From: Plenodomus lindquistii
Taxonomy: Eukaryota; Ascomycota; Dothideomycetes; Pleosporales; Leptosphaeriaceae
DNA: 64,000 bases
Direction of reading: 5' to 3'
NCBI GenBank assembly: GCA_025504975.1
Contig: JANUWI010000011.1
Coordinates: 868,001-932,000, forward strand
The notes below the pieces were generated by a model. That model ran no database searches. It was not told the origin of the DNA and was given only the letters and a program-made list of their open reading frames with translations. This document shows, piece after piece, positions 41,247 through 53,183 of this stretch. The translations under genes were made by a program, and so were the position numbers. Within the stretch, counting starts at the first letter, position 1; each line of letters starts with the position of its first letter.

Positions 41247-42137
41247 TCACATCTGGTCGATCTTCTTGACTGCCCTCTCCTTGTCCAATATCACTCGCAC
41301 CATCCTGCCCTTATCCTTAAAGAGCCCTTGACGCAGCTGATCCAGGTATAACTCATAGCTTGGCATGTATCCATCGATGAACAACCGGACTTGTTCATCC
41401 GACATGCCTGAACCTTTGGTTTCGATCATCTTGTGTTCTTGCTGAAGCCGCCATGTGTATACATTTCGCAGGTCCTCGGTGTCGATGTGGATGAAGAAGT
41501 CAAAGTACTGCGGTCCCATGAAAGCTTTACAATAGCGCTCCAGATTCCTGTTGACCTCCAACAGGTGCGCAAGCTGATGGTTCGCGGGTGTATTGATGGG
41601 CAACTTTCCGGCAAGGGCTAAATTAAACTTCTCTTCGACAACGGCTGCGGTCAGAGGCTGGAAGCCAACACACCAGCCTTCGAAAACCACGACATCAGGC
41701 TTTCGCGACAAGATGGGCCACTCAGACTCTGGAGCTCGGTCGCCTTCGCCTTGGAACTTGCTCTTGTCGAAGCTGGGAATCCTCAATTCGCCATGTCCTA
41801 TGTACTCTCGAAGGTCTTTGAAGAACCTGCCAGCGAGCTCCTCTTCGTGGGTACCTGGCTGTCCACGAGTTCGATACAACTTATTCTTTGAGTCTAGCTC
41901 TCGCTGCGCTACTAGGTCTTCATGTGTCTTGTAGAGGTCGTCAAGTGATATGGTTATCGTGCAAAGCTGGTGCTGTGAAGTAAGGATCTCAACTATCTTC
42001 GATGCCCAAGTCGACTTTCCTGAGCCTTGAAGACCTGTGATGCCAAGAATGATGGGTTCTGGTGATGTCTCATGACGTTCTCGTATCCTTGGTAACAACA
42101 CGTCCAGCGCGCGGCGAATATTCTGTTCGAGCGACAT
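41247..42137 (-). CDS. P-loop kinase, glycerate 3-kinase/Tda10-like
   Basis: An intronless gene for 296 residues. The Walker A motif GLQGSGKS lies at residues 35-42 after the strand PIILGIT. The following TITISLDDLYKTHEDLVAQR, YRTRGQPGTHEEELAG, PDVVVFEGWCVGFQPL and the C-terminal MSDEQVRLFIDGYMPSYELY match the fungal/plant D-glycerate 3-kinase and yeast Tda10 group, related to phosphoribulokinase and uridine kinase folds. In plants the enzyme phosphorylates D-glycerate in photorespiration; in fungi the substrate is not settled. The ATG at 42137 is the first in frame; codons upstream lack an ATG. Length fits the family. Confidence 0.88.
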   Translation of the reverse strand: MSLEQNIRRALDVLLPRIRERHETSPEPIILGITGLQGSGKSTWASKIVEILTSQHQLCTITISLDDLYKTHEDLVAQRELDSKNKLYRTRGQPGTHEEELAGRFFKDLREYIGHGELRIPSFDKSKFQGEGDRAPESEWPILSRKPDVVVFEGWCVGFQPLTAAVVEEKFNLALAGKLPINTPANHQLAHLLEVNRNLERYCKAFMGPQYFDFFIHIDTEDLRNVYTWRLQQEHKMIETKGSGMSDEQVRLFIDGYMPSYELYLDQLRQGLFKDKGRMVRVILDKERAVKKIDQM

Positions 42138-42763
42138 AACGGCAACCTGCGATTTTGTGTGTTGTAACCGATGCAAGACTAAGACAATGCAATACGATTG
42201 CGAAGATTATGTCTCAATGAATATCGAACTACAATAGCTTACACGATCGTGATTTCGGACAATTGATGTCCGAAGCACTGCGTGTAGGGAACATGAGGGG
42301 GAGTGGAAGGCGCTAATTTAAGGTACTCAACCGTCGGCCCGGACAAAACCCCACTCGCAGTCTTCTGTGCGCGTTTCCACAGCACCATTTTCGCAGAGAA
42401 GGCCGCGTGTTTACACTACTTCTATCAAGTCACTTTCGATCTTGGTTGAGGTATTCTAGTCTACCCGAGTCTCACGACTGGTTCGCGCTCTACCCCTGCC
42501 AGTATAGATTGTGGAAATTAATCCACTAAGCCAAGGATCATCCCTTGGTGCAACATGCAGGGGAGAGGCAACGCGATTCTGTTTTAGTGACGTTGAACTA
42601 TACACAGCTCGTTGGGATCAGATGACGGGTCTGTTAGAACTCATCCCGGCATAGAACCTTAGGTGAGAGTATAAATCGGTGTTTCCGTGCGTTGACGTGG
42701 TGTAGGTGTTCCAGGACATTTCTCACCATGCACCTGAGATCAGAAGATCGTCTTAAGACCCCA
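42138..42763. other. Intergenic stretch
   Basis: Upstream region of the kinase gene and 3' flank of the Ser-rich membrane protein gene; nothing else recognised. Confidence 0.35.
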
Positions 42764-43859
42764 CTATCTCTTCCCTTGTTCTGTCATACTGGGCTCCGGC
42801 GAAGGCATTTCGTGTACAGGTTGTGAACCTTGTGCCGGTTGGGAGTCCAACTCGTAGGTTCGGGCTGATGTACCAATCTCAGCAGCAGCCGTTTGTGAGT
42901 CCTTCTCGTAATGGTATCTGGCGAAATCGTCTGCGACCTGGTGGATTTCCGGATTAACCTGGTGGATTTCCGAATTGGATCCTGGCTGCTTCTGCCTTCT
43001 TCGGCGAAGGACAAATAGTATGATTGCGACGATGGCGACAAGACCAACGATGGCTCCTACAACTGCTCCCGCAATCGTACCGCCTGAAACTTTGTTCGAC
43101 TTTCTTGACGGATTAGCACCAGCTATTGAGGACGTCGAGCGGGAGCTTGAAAGTGTCGCTGTGGAACTTGCGCTAGATGAGCTACTGGGTGACGAAGCAC
43201 CAGCTGGGCATCCCAGTCTTGGAAAGGTCGGAGCAAATCCATCGATGGGATGTGCGAACGCTTGGTCAGTTGTTGTGGTCGCAACCCAAGGCTCTATATT
43301 CGTTCGACCTTCCGCATCGTATTTTGTGACTGTGACTGTCTGCGAGAGAGTAAACTCGCTGTAGCAGGTACCTCCATAGTATGGTCGATCGCGTATCGAA
43401 GGAGTCGCAGGATCCGCAAAACTGTAGCCACTTGGACAGCAGGCGATGTAGTTGTCATCCGTGGCGCGTACTGTGCAGAAGTTCGCCGGGCACACCAATG
43501 GGCTCATCACAGGCACGATGGACGACACAAACACTCCGGACGTGGTCGAGGTATAGCTTGCGAGGAACTCTGGTGGGTAACAGTTGGTGATGGTCCTGCC
43601 TTCGAATGGTACTGGCTCCTGATGAATGAAGACATGGTTAGTACGCTCTTCAGTATCAAATCAGGCACATAAGATCGGAGCTCACATTCGCCCACATGAA
43701 GTACCCTGGTGGTGGAAGTATAGTGAGTTTGTTGGATGTACATGACGCAGCTGGGGTGAATGTTGCTGAGAGAGCTAACGTGATTGTGGGTTGAGCGATA
43801 GATGCTTCGCTCGACGCGCCTGCTGCTGTCTGTCGAGCCTGAAGTCCTCGGTTCCGCAT
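42764..43859 (-). CDS. Cys-containing single-pass membrane protein with Ser-rich stalk
   Basis: Two exons, 43859-43686 and 43618-42764, encode 342 residues. The 67-nt phase-0 intron has donor GTGAGC, a perfect TACTAAC branch and acceptor ATCAG. The extracellular part has spaced cysteines (PAASCTSNKLT, NCYPPEFLAS, CPANFCTVR, YIACCPSGYSF), then a Ser run, a membrane segment (GTIAGAVVGAIVGLVAIVAI...) with RRRRQK stop-transfer, and a cytosolic tail with the repeated unit EIHQV. This is a common fungal surface-protein layout. The first exon lacks a signal peptide; a strongly hydrophobic ATG frame at 44133-44060 (MIILTSGISILLLLSLAVL) could be an upstream signal exon, but phase-compatible donors (GTGTGC or GTATAG) are weak. 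Function unknown. Confidence 0.75.
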
Positions 43860-46054
43860 TCTGAATAGCGTTACACGATTTGAATTGTTAAACCAAATGG
43901 AGGCCCTGGTAGAAAGGCGCTTGTTGAGTGATGGTTTACGACAAACGGTAGGACGCGGGAGAGAGAAGGCGTTGCCAACTATACAGGTGGCACACAGGTG
44001 GGCAGATGGATAATGTAAGTTTGCGCAGTAAGCATGGATCGTCGCAGTGCCTCAAGTCATGGGCGTCTCGACCCATCAGCACTGCCAGGGACAACAGCAA
44101 CAGGATTGAGATGCCGGACGTAAGGATTATCATTGGCTAGATGGTGCATTGGTCAATCGTTGTGGGTAACAACTCATATTGCGACGGGACTCACCGAGCC
44201 CAAACGGCCAGTAACATTAGCGGCTCGATCCTGTCGACCACTATCTCGCTGGGGCCTTATCCATTGCTGATGAGCTCCAGTACATGCAACACGAAGGAAT
44301 CAGGCCCAAGCGAACCAAGCACAATGAGCGGCGATCAGGTCATACGTTCTCCTAATCATTGGGTATGTTGTAAGACCTTGCTGACGACGTTGTGGACATG
44401 TTGAGTCCACACCATTACCAACAGAAGTCGAAAAGGAAACACCCTGAACAAGACTACATTCCACCAAGCTGCAGCAAGGCTGTCACCGGGCTCACATTGC
44501 GCACTCAATAAGTAGTAGACTGCCTTGCAAGTTGCGGAAGAGCCATCGCTTGGTCTATGTATAACCGGCTGGGCATACTCTATTTCGAAATCGACCAGCC
44601 CCCAGGAATCAGGATCACTGTAGCCCCTGCGATGTCAATATCGCGATGTCATCTGACCTATCAGACCCTGGCTTCTTGCTGACTAGGTGTTGAGACGGAG
44701 AGCTGGACTTTCTGGGGACACAACATCAAGCATTGCGATTTGTCTAAACCCCCTACAGTCCCGCACAGTCGAAAGGTTTTCAGCTGGCCAACGATTCCTT
44801 CCGAACTACTTCCGCTCGTTCCTATGCAATACACACCCAATTAGGCGTTTGTTAGCGCGCCTTGATGTCCACATCGCGCTACCATATTCCCAACTTGTCA
44901 AGAGGGCGGATCCCACGTACGGAAGGATGAGTCCGCTTCGCCAAAACAGTCAAGGATGCTGGACCATGCCACCCACACTGGCGCAGCATGTTCACGGGCA
45001 CCGAGAGAACTTCCTGCGCAGGGTAGTTATACATCGTTTGCTAGACCTGCTGCACTCGGGCATGTTCTGTTTGCGAAATAGGCCAAGCACGTGGACATAG
45101 TTCTGCGCGCTCAGGTGGTGTACATTCCGCAGCACGGCAATGATTAGTCCGCCTATCGCAAAGCTCGTCTAACAACAGACTCTAGATTTTGGTCCGCGAT
45201 CATTTTCATGACACAGGCCGTGAACTAAAGCCTGGTATTTCTTGGCAGCGGACTTCCTTCTTGACGTGTGGGTGGCTCACCAGCCTCGTGCGTGAGTCGG
45301 AGTGTTCTCCGAGATCTGACAGCCATGACAGTGTCAATCGTGAACCTATATGTAACTTCCTTCCACGAGGCGCAGCAGTCACTACAGGATACGCAATTTG
45401 AATCGCATCTACCAACAAACCCAAACTTTCGGGATTCCAGCCACATCCTTTTTCCCACCGTGACACAAACCTGCCGACTTCCCCCCTCTTACAGATCTCG
45501 GTACCACGTTTCGTAAGCCAGACCGGCGATAACACGTCAACGAGAAAACGCAATCCGGCACCATCATAACACCGCGTCGCTCGCTACCACTACTATATTC
45601 CACTGCGGCGTTAAATCAGGTCAAACTTGCCTGGATGGGTAGGTCACACGCCTTGGGTGTAGAAAGCGGCGCTCATTCCACGGTTCATGTGTAACGGATG
45701 TGCCGCCGCTTACGGGGTGGAACCACCAAGATCGTATCTTGAAACTGCTAATGCACTGGTGTTTATATGTCGTGGACGATGTAGTAAGCTTTTCATGATG
45801 ACTCGAGTGGGTGGCGTGTGGGGAAACATGGTATGAAGGTCTAGGGCACACAGAGACCACGAGCACGGCACAGGGTCCTGGGAGCTAACGCGCTGGTACA
45901 CATGACGCGGTCCTGCATTAGTTATACTTGTAAGCTATCGATCTTTAGGGGCCTCGCATTACTGCTACTTGGGGCGGCTTCTGTAGTTTCTTCAAGCGTT
46001 CTGATTTTATCTGGTACACTTCTTATAGACTCGTATCGGCCCAGGACTGCCCGT

Positions 46055-46460
46055 TCACAATACATCTGTGGTAAGCTTCCAGGGTTGAAATGTCAAAGCT
46101 TGTCGCGCAGATGCTGCTTTCGCATCCTTCTTGCGCGCTGTCTTTGCAGCCTCATCAGGATCTTGTTGGTGCTAATATGTTGGACACAGCCGCCAGCACT
46201 CTGGTATCTTTAAAGACCTCCCGAGCTATGAGACCAACCTCACGGCCAAGCGGTTCGTCCAGAGTTCCGCCCACCCAAATATCACTGTCGACGCCCTCAT
46301 CTTCATCATACTAGATTAGCGCCTTCATATCGCCTATTCATTCTCCCAACTCCTGGTTGCTTGCTCATGACCATACGCCTTGTCAAACTTCTCGTATTGA
46401 CGCCACTGACCTGACTTGCAATGCCCAGCATTACGACCAGTGGCTTCACACTAGAAGTCT
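46055..46460 (-). pseudogene. Possible coding relic
   Basis: Three protein-like stretches lie in order on the minus strand but in different phases: one near 46455-46340 (GHCKSGQWRQYEKFDKAYGH), one at about 46306-46155 (SDIWVGGTLDEPLGREVGLI...) and one at about 46167-46055 (QDPDEAAKTARKKDAKAASA...). Stops and phase changes separate them and no good introns join them. This looks like a decayed gene, but no family is recognised and chance cannot be excluded. Confidence 0.25.
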
Positions 46461-47193
46461 CGCGCTTAGAAGCATGGCTACGCTCTTTGAAAGCCCTGTC
46501 TAATAATGATGGTGTCTATCTCTCTTGGGCAGCTCTGTAGTCGTACGGTAATCCAAGAGTGGGTCACACCGGACTTGTTACAGCCAGTATGAGAGTGAGT
46601 CCCACCTTGCATTAGAAACTCAGTTTGACCTCGAGCTGATGGGGTTGGTAACACGCCGTAGTCGGGTATAAGCCCCCTTATTTCCGAAGAGGGTGTAACT
46701 ACTTTGTGAGAACGTTCTTCCCCAAATCATACCTTTCGTTCGACACGTCCTGACAACCAAGCGCTTTCTTTTATTCCAATCGACTCCATCGCACGTCTGA
46801 GGACGAGAGTTGAAGTTGCCTGTCCTTCCAGGTACTTCCCTTTCGCTGTAGTACACAAAGTAAGGCCCTCACTCCAGGCAGGCACGAGCCACAGCACGAT
46901 TCTGAACAAGTAGTTTCTCGACCGTGTCTCCTGTGCTAAACGCCTATTCACAAATCTACGCGATGCAGCCATCGGGATGTAACATTGATACCTGGCGATC
47001 CCTTCCCTTCTGAGCATCGACATCGCGTCAACCCAGCCTTCAATGTCGTGCTCTCACACCCCAACAACGTTTGTGCCGCATCTACACCCCACATTCTGGC
47101 CTTACGCCAATGATGGCGCGATCTTGTCCCGTCGCGAAGCCTTGATGGTGTGGTGAAGGGTGCTTCCAAGAGCTTGGTACGCAGTCTTGTCCT

Positions 47194-47261
47194 TGATAGG
47201 CATGCGGGTGTGGTCTTCCTATGGGTATTATATGCATTTTGCCTCTGACGTCGTTTGATAG
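47194..47261 (+). promoter_or_regulatory. Two WGATAR sites upstream of the permease gene
   Basis: TGATAG occurs at 47194-47199 and 47256-47261, about 225 and 165 bases before the ATG. Such motifs bind GATA factors (AreA/Gln3), which control allantoate permease-type genes in yeast and Aspergillus. Six-base motifs are frequent by chance, so this is suggestive only. Confidence 0.35.
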
Positions 47262-47420
47262 CCGTAGCTTGCTAAGCATTAGGAGGTTTTATGTTGCCGA
47301 AAGATGTGGAGAAGACTGGGCTTCTCCGTATATAGCAGTCGTTCAAAAGGAGCGTGGTGTAGCCTTGCTTCCACTGTCTCTCGTCTCAGTCGCTGCGTGT
47401 CTTGAAAGTCTTTCTTCAAC

Positions 47421-49070
47421 ATGACGACTTCTGGCCCTCTAGACAAGGAAATCGAGGTGCTGCCGCCCTCCCCAGTCATCCCCTCGGAAGCATCGTCACA
47501 CCTCGACGACACTTACGAAGCGTACAAGAGCAACCAAGGACTTAGCTTCGAACCCGCCGAGGCCAAGAAAACGCTCAGAAAGATTGACACCCGCATAGTT
47601 CCCATCTTGTTCTTCATCTACTTGCTGCAATACCTCGACAAGAATGGCATCAACTACGCCAGTGCCTTTGGATTCATCGAAGGTACTAATCTTGGAGAGA
47701 ACGGGTACTCATGGCTGGGAAGCATCTTCTACTTTGGCTACCTCGCCGGCCAGATACCTGCAGGTTATCTCCTCCAACGCCTTCCCATGGCCAAGTTCCT
47801 CGGATTCTGTACACTCGGTCAGACACCCTCCCACACCATATAACCCCCTTTCTATGCTGACTTCAACCGACAGGCTGGGGCATAGTCCTTCTGACCACGC
47901 CCGCCTGCCACAACTTCGCCGGCACAGCAACCAACCGCTTCTTCCTAGGCTTCCTCGAATCCACCGTCAACCCCGGCTTCGTCCTCATAATGAGCATGTG
48001 GTACACATCCGCAGAGCAACCCCTCCGCCTCGAAGCCTACTACTGCACCAACGGTATCGCCACCATGTTCGGCGGGCTAATCGGCTACGCCGTCGGCCAC
48101 ATTACCACCGGTCTCCCACGATGGATGTACGTCTTCCTCATCTTCGGCTCCTGCAGTTTCGCAATGGGCATCGTAACCCTGCTCTTCCTCCCGGACCTCC
48201 CCACCACCGCGAAATTCCTCACAGAAAGACAGCGCCTCATCGCAATCGACCGCGTAGCAAGCAACAGACAAGGCGTAAAAAACAAACACTTCAAACCCTA
48301 CCAAGCATGGCAAACCCTCTACGACCCAAAAACCTGGATCCTCTTCGTCATGGCGACGGGCGCGCAGATTCCGAATTCTGCACTTACGAGCTTTAGTTCG
48401 ATTATTATTAAGAGTTTTGGCGTTGACACGCTGGGCACGCAGTATCTTCAGATTCCGGGGGGTGCGGTGCAGTTTGTTTCACTCCTTGCTGGCGGGTTTA
48501 TATGCACGCATTATCCCAATAGCCGCTGCATTGTTATGAGCGTTGCAAACGCGATTTGTATTGTTGGCGCGGGCCTGCTGGTTGGTCTGCCGAGCGATAA
48601 TAAATGGGGACGTTTGGTTGCACTGTGGATGTGTTATTTTCAGGGCCTGGGGTTCAGTATGAGTTTGACGATTGTGAGCAGTAATGTGGCTGGGTACACG
48701 AAGAAACAGCTCACAGGCGCGGTGCTGTTTGCGGGGTATTGCGTTGGGAATATTATTGGGCCGCAGACGTTTAAGGACAGTGAGAAGCCTGGGTATCGCA
48801 GTGCCTATGTTGCGTAAGTTGATTGGTGTGGTTTGTGGGTGTTGATGGCGTGGTTGCTAACAGATGTGTTTTAGGATGTTGGTGGGATACAGTGTGAAGC
48901 TTACGGCTGTGCTTGTGCTGTTTGCGTACATGTGGAGTGAGAATAAGAAGCGCGATCGCCAGTCTGCGAGTGGGATTCATCTTACGGATAAAGAGGAGCA
49001 GGCTGCCGTCGAAGCAGGCATGCACGATGTTACAGAGATCGATAACAAGGGTTTCAGGTATATCCTGTAG
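47421..49070 (+). CDS. DAL5-like major facilitator (allantoate permease/anion:cation symporter family)
   Basis: Three exons, 47421-47817, 47874-48813 and 48875-49070, 510 residues. Introns are 56 nt (phase 1, GTCAGA...CAG, branch GCTGAC) and 61 nt (phase 2, GTAAGT...TTTTAG, branch GCTAAC). About twelve membrane segments are readable. The family signatures include KIDTRIVPILFFIYLLQYLD before segment 1, YASAFGFIEGTNL, YFGYLAGQIPAGYLLQRLP, GFLESTVNPGFVL and, after the central loop, YQAWQTLYDPKTWILF. Members import allantoate, nicotinate, biotin-type vitamins or other organic anions at the plasma membrane by proton symport. The substrate cannot be told from sequence alone. Both termini are cytosolic and charged. 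Confidence 0.9.
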
Positions 49071-49567
49071 GAATTGCGGCGTAGATTGAAGATGCAACTT
49101 GTTAGATCGATTGTAGGGCCAGTTGGGGTCTTGATCTATTGAATGCATGAAGAATTCATACCTCGATTAGGGCGCATAAGTGATTTGTTGAGCAGAGATA
49201 ATGCCTATCCAATTACTCTAATCTAAGCAGCGTTGTGATGCAATACAATGTAGTGTGTTTCGTATCTATCGTGTATGTGTAAATGGCAATGGTATAATTC
49301 TAAAAACAGAAAGCATGTGCGTGGAAAGGGTATTTTCTTCAAGAGGAGCGCCTTTCCCATGCTTTTGCAACGCCTCCCATAAAACAGACTTTTGTAAATG
49401 AGAGTGGCGTTAGGGCATGAATGGGTATGGTGAGAGGTGTGAGCGCGGCCGGTGAAAACCTCCAAGTCGCGTACTGATGATGGACGGTTCTCGCAGCACT
49501 TGCAAGTACCCCGCATCAGTACACGCCCAAGGTAGGCTGAGAAGATGAACGTGCCATCATCAACCTT
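49071..49567. other. Intergenic stretch between convergent genes
   Basis: The 3' flanks of the permease and the UPS2-like gene; nothing else recognised. Confidence 0.4.
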
Positions 49568-50266
49568 TCACATCTTCGCCTGCCTCAGAATCTGACTCTG
49601 CTGCTGGAGCTGCAGAATCTCCCTCTGCTCCTGGAACACCTGTCTCGCCCTCTCCAACACCATCTCAAAGCCCTCTTTTCCTTTGGCCGCATTCTGCTGG
49701 AACCTTTCCACAGTAAACTGCTCAATACTGTTCTTGATCTTCTGCCAGCCGCCGCACAGCGCGGTGATTTCGGCGCGCTGTGTGAATTGCGTCCTGTTTG
49801 TGGGCGAAGAGGGGACGGGCTGGTATGTGCATGTTTCGCGGATGTTGAGCAGGTCGCTAAGGGTAATGTTCATGGAGCAGAGGGTGAGCTTCTTGGCGAC
49901 GGGATCGACGTAGGAGGTCTCGTAGACCATGGATGTGTCTTGGCCGCCGAGGATGGCGGTTACCCATTTGGGTGCAGATTGCTGGCAGGTGATGAGGCGT
50001 TCAGTGCGTAGCTGGGAATGCATGTTAGTATATGATGGTGGGTTGCGACGCGTCGAGTGCGGATGGCGGGGAGGTTGGTGAAGCAGGAAGCACGTGAAAG
50101 GGTGTAGACTTACGATTCCAGTCTTGGGATCCACGGCGCGACTTATTGTGTCGACGGCGATGACATGTGGTGTCTTCTCGTTCCAAGGGCCATACTTCCT
50201 CCAATTACTCGTCGAGACCTCCTCCCATGAGTAGTCAAAGTTGACTGTTTGCTGAAAGTACTTCAT
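49568..50266 (-). CDS. UPS2: PRELI/MSF1-domain protein, Ups2-like
   Basis: Two exons, 50266-50114 and 50011-49568, 198 residues. The 102-nt phase-0 intron has donor GTAAGT, a perfect TACTAAC branch and acceptor CCCAG; leaving it in keeps the frame open, so an unspliced reading would wrongly add 34 residues. The PRELI/MSF1 domain covers almost the whole protein: MKYFQQTVNFDYSWEEVS, HVIAVDTISRAVDPKTG, LRTERLITCQQSAPKWV, FTQRAEITALCGGW. The start MK-x-FQ and the WEEV segment resemble Ups2/PRELID3 (phosphatidylserine transfer with Mdm35 across the mitochondrial intermembrane space) more than Ups1. The C-terminus is a Gln-rich helix. Confidence 0.88.
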   Translation of the reverse strand: MKYFQQTVNFDYSWEEVSTSNWRKYGPWNEKTPHVIAVDTISRAVDPKTGIVSLHPFTCFLLHQPPRHPHSTRRNPPSYTNMHSQLRTERLITCQQSAPKWVTAILGGQDTSMVYETSYVDPVAKKLTLCSMNITLSDLLNIRETCTYQPVPSSPTNRTQFTQRAEITALCGGWQKIKNSIEQFTVERFQQNAAKGKEGFEMVLERARQVFQEQREILQLQQQSQILRQAKM

Positions 50267-51756
50267 TGTGCCTGCTCGCGTGCCGGTAGTCCGGTAACTT
50301 CCTCCTTTAAAATTCCTCTGTGGGTGTCGTCGAGGTGATGTTCCAGGTGAGATTTCGCGTTGATAGTTGATGGGCCTCGACGGCTTGTGTATGGATAGGT
50401 GGGGGAGTTTGTGTTTGTGAGTCGAAAAGCAGCAAAGCGCGGGAAGGTGGTGATTGAAAATGTAGAGTTCGGCTCAGGGCAAAAAGGCAAAAGGCGAAGC
50501 AAGGGCCGCTAGCTGCTCGGTGCGCGATATGTACCGCCGGCGTTCGGGGCAGAGCGGGACCAGCAGGTGCCAACACTTTACCGCTATCTCGCGCAAGCCT
50601 TGCAACTCGCAGTACAGTGGGGAAACTTGGTATGGGGTGCTTGAAGCTAGATTAAACGAAGCAGTTGTGTTGGTAGTCGGTGTAGGGGTGCAGCAGAGAA
50701 AATTGACTGCAATTACAAGTTGGAGCAATCAGAATGACTTGAATGAATATTCACACTCATGGTGCGAGACCCCCCACCCCATCATCCAAACTCCACAGAT
50801 CTACAACCCCATCGCCACAAGAAGCCCCCCGTCCTCGCCCCCTCAACCAACGAGCTTCACTATGAAAGCAGATCCCTAGCGCCAGTCGTGTGCCTTCCAA
50901 ACTTCAGCGCCCTCTTTCGCCCAGTCAGCACCTCTCATCCCGACCCGCTCCGTGGCACAGTGACGTGCTATATCCGACCGGCCAACCGTCCGCCGCCTGG
51001 GCGCGGCTGGAACCAATGCAGGGCTTGGTTCCCAGACCTTTGTCTGGAAGACATGGCCGGCCCGACACTAGACGAGTATCCCAGCCGTGCCTAGGTAAGG
51101 ATTGGCTGCCTGTGCCGCGCGGTCAGGTTTTTCTGGCTTGTGATTGTAACGGTGACATGATTTTCCGTCGACTCCGCGGGGTCGAGATAAGTCAAGATAC
51201 CAGGTCCCTTTAAGATTGGATGCAAATTGCAGTCAAGTCACTTGAAAGCCAAGAACAACATTGGTTCACTAGCGTATTGTGTGTGAATTTGTGAATTTTG
51301 TCGATATTCTCCGCCACGCAGTCGAAGCTTGGAGCGCTTGAAGCAGTTTCCATGCGCCATCACCAACTACATTCAAAGTTAATGCTAGCTCCATGTATTC
51401 CATTCCACCCACTCTCCCTTGTACTTGTACACATACACTTCCTACTATATACGTAACATGTTCCACGATCCAAAAATCCGAAAGGGTATCTGTAAATGCG
51501 TGCTCATGCTTCTGAAGTTCCAAAAATGCCCCAAAAATATCCCAAATGTCCCCTACTGTCATGCTCCAGAAACGGTGAATTAGTGTAGAGTCCCATGAGG
51601 ATGTCTACTCAGATGATGTGTCGAGTTCCTTCTCGTTTCTCCCCTCCCCGCTCGTCAGCCTCCATCTTTAGGTCAGCTTCCTCTGACAGGTTTGCATAGG
51701 TCTTGCATGACCTTGTCTTCCAATGTTGTGTTGTCGGCTCGTCAGTTACAGCCGAC
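50267..51756. other. 1.5-kb intergenic stretch
   Basis: Upstream region of the UPS2-like gene and 3' flank of ICE2. Frames at 50520-51213 lack domains and mostly lack suitable starts. Nothing else seen. Confidence 0.4.
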
Positions 51757-53183
51757 TCAATCTGTCTTCCAGTGGCTCGTCAAACGGCCATCGTTATCGG
51801 CGTTTGAAATGTTGAGCTCGATGGCGTACAAGCCCATCGTAATGGCCAGATTGATCCACCTCCACAGATTACCCCCAGCGTCACCTCCTTGACTCGTCCA
51901 CCATTCGCCAGTCACCGCGCTTCCATCGGTTCCATTACCACTAGCGAAATGTTGCATGAGCAGGCTAGTGTACACTGCAATGATGATGCTTGGACTGAAC
52001 CACGTCAAGAACCCAAGGATCTTGCTAGTCTCCTCATCATCATCAAGACTGGGTTCCTGCGAGAGTGCGCGTGCACCGCTTTGCCTGATAGCCGGAATGA
52101 TGCGTGCCGCTGCGTACATGACGAAGACACGGTAGGCAAGGGAGATGATGACCGAGGGAGTGATGGTCATGATGGCTCCGACCATGAGATTAAAGCCAGT
52201 ATGAGCTATGGTAGGAAGCGACCCCAGGGCGTGAAGCAGTGTTGTGTAAGAGGCCATGATGATGGGTGGCAGGGGTGGAAGCGCAGGATCAGAGGGCGCG
52301 TTTGCTGCAGCGACTGATCCAGGCGAGGGCTGGTAGTCGGTGAAGATCTGATAGATACAAAGGGTCACATAGGCGAACTGGTGATGTTAGAGAGAGATAC
52401 CACATGGAGAGACTGATGAAGCATACCAAAAGAGACGACTCGACTGGGTTGCCCCTTGCGCTGACAATGCCCCATCCACCGAGGAAGATGGCTGTCGTGA
52501 TGGCTACGCCGATCAAGATGGCATCGACATTGCTGATCTCAGGAAAGGTTGTGATGCGCCAGAGAAAGTAGACAGAGGTCGAGATGACGGATGCAGAGGT
52601 AACGAGGAGGCCGATCTGTGCACCTGTTAGGCTCAGCAATATGTTGACAGTGCAATAACCATACCATCCAGCTGTCGCCACGCTCCCTGTTCACGACCCA
52701 TCTGGTAATCTGTCCAGCGGCTTGAATAACGAGCAGACTGCAAAAGCCCTCTGCAAGTTGGAAGAGGGGCGTGCTGTATCGCAAAGTTTTGTCCCATGCG
52801 CCAATCGACGCGCTTTGCAGCAGTCCTTGGCTTCCAAAGATCCACTCGTTGACACTCTTGAACTCTGATCTGCTACCTCCAAAAGTCTTTTCCACCCAGC
52901 CAGAATTGTTGGTCGCGTCGATGGAGAACTTGTTCAGACTCCAGATCAACAGTGTCGGTATTGCCAGCCATTGCGCCCAAGCTACAACGTTGCCCAATGC
53001 CCATCGCAGCCTCGAGGTGTCTGGTGTTGCGAGTCGGAGGGCTGAGAAGAGGAAGTAGTAGACGCTGAGGGACAGGGAAAAAGCCAGTCCACACGTCCGC
53101 CCACCAATGTCAAAGGCAAGGGGGATGGTGAAGATGATGGCGCCGAGAAACGTCGTCGACGACAGCACTCTGGTAAGCCACAT
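51757..53183 (-). CDS. ICE2: ICE2, ER membrane protein
   Basis: Three exons, 53183-52665, 52615-52427 and 52377-51757, 442 residues. Both introns are 49 nt and phase 0: GTATGG...GCACAG with branch CTAAC, and GTATGC...CACCAG with branch CTAAC. The joins restore GDSWM-IGLLVTSA and ESSLL-FAYVTLCIYQ. A polytopic membrane protein of about ten segments; the family signatures are MWLTRVLSSTTFLGAIIFTI, PLFQLAEGFCSLLVIQAAGQ, YFLWRITTFPEISNVDAI and PPIIMASYTTLLHALGS. Ice2 acts in cortical ER inheritance, and in yeast it controls ER membrane biogenesis by restraining the Pah1 phosphatase activator. The start chosen is the conserved MWLTRV; the frame stays open upstream but shows no similarity. Confidence 0.93.

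Larger units (their letters stand above)
43860..47420. other. 3.5-kb gene-poor stretch
   Basis: Apart from a candidate signal-peptide exon (44133-44060, minus) and the relic at 46055-46460, I find only short frames without domains or splice partners. No transposon termini or RNA genes were recognised. It could be decayed DNA, long regulatory DNA of the permease gene, or both. Confidence 0.4.
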
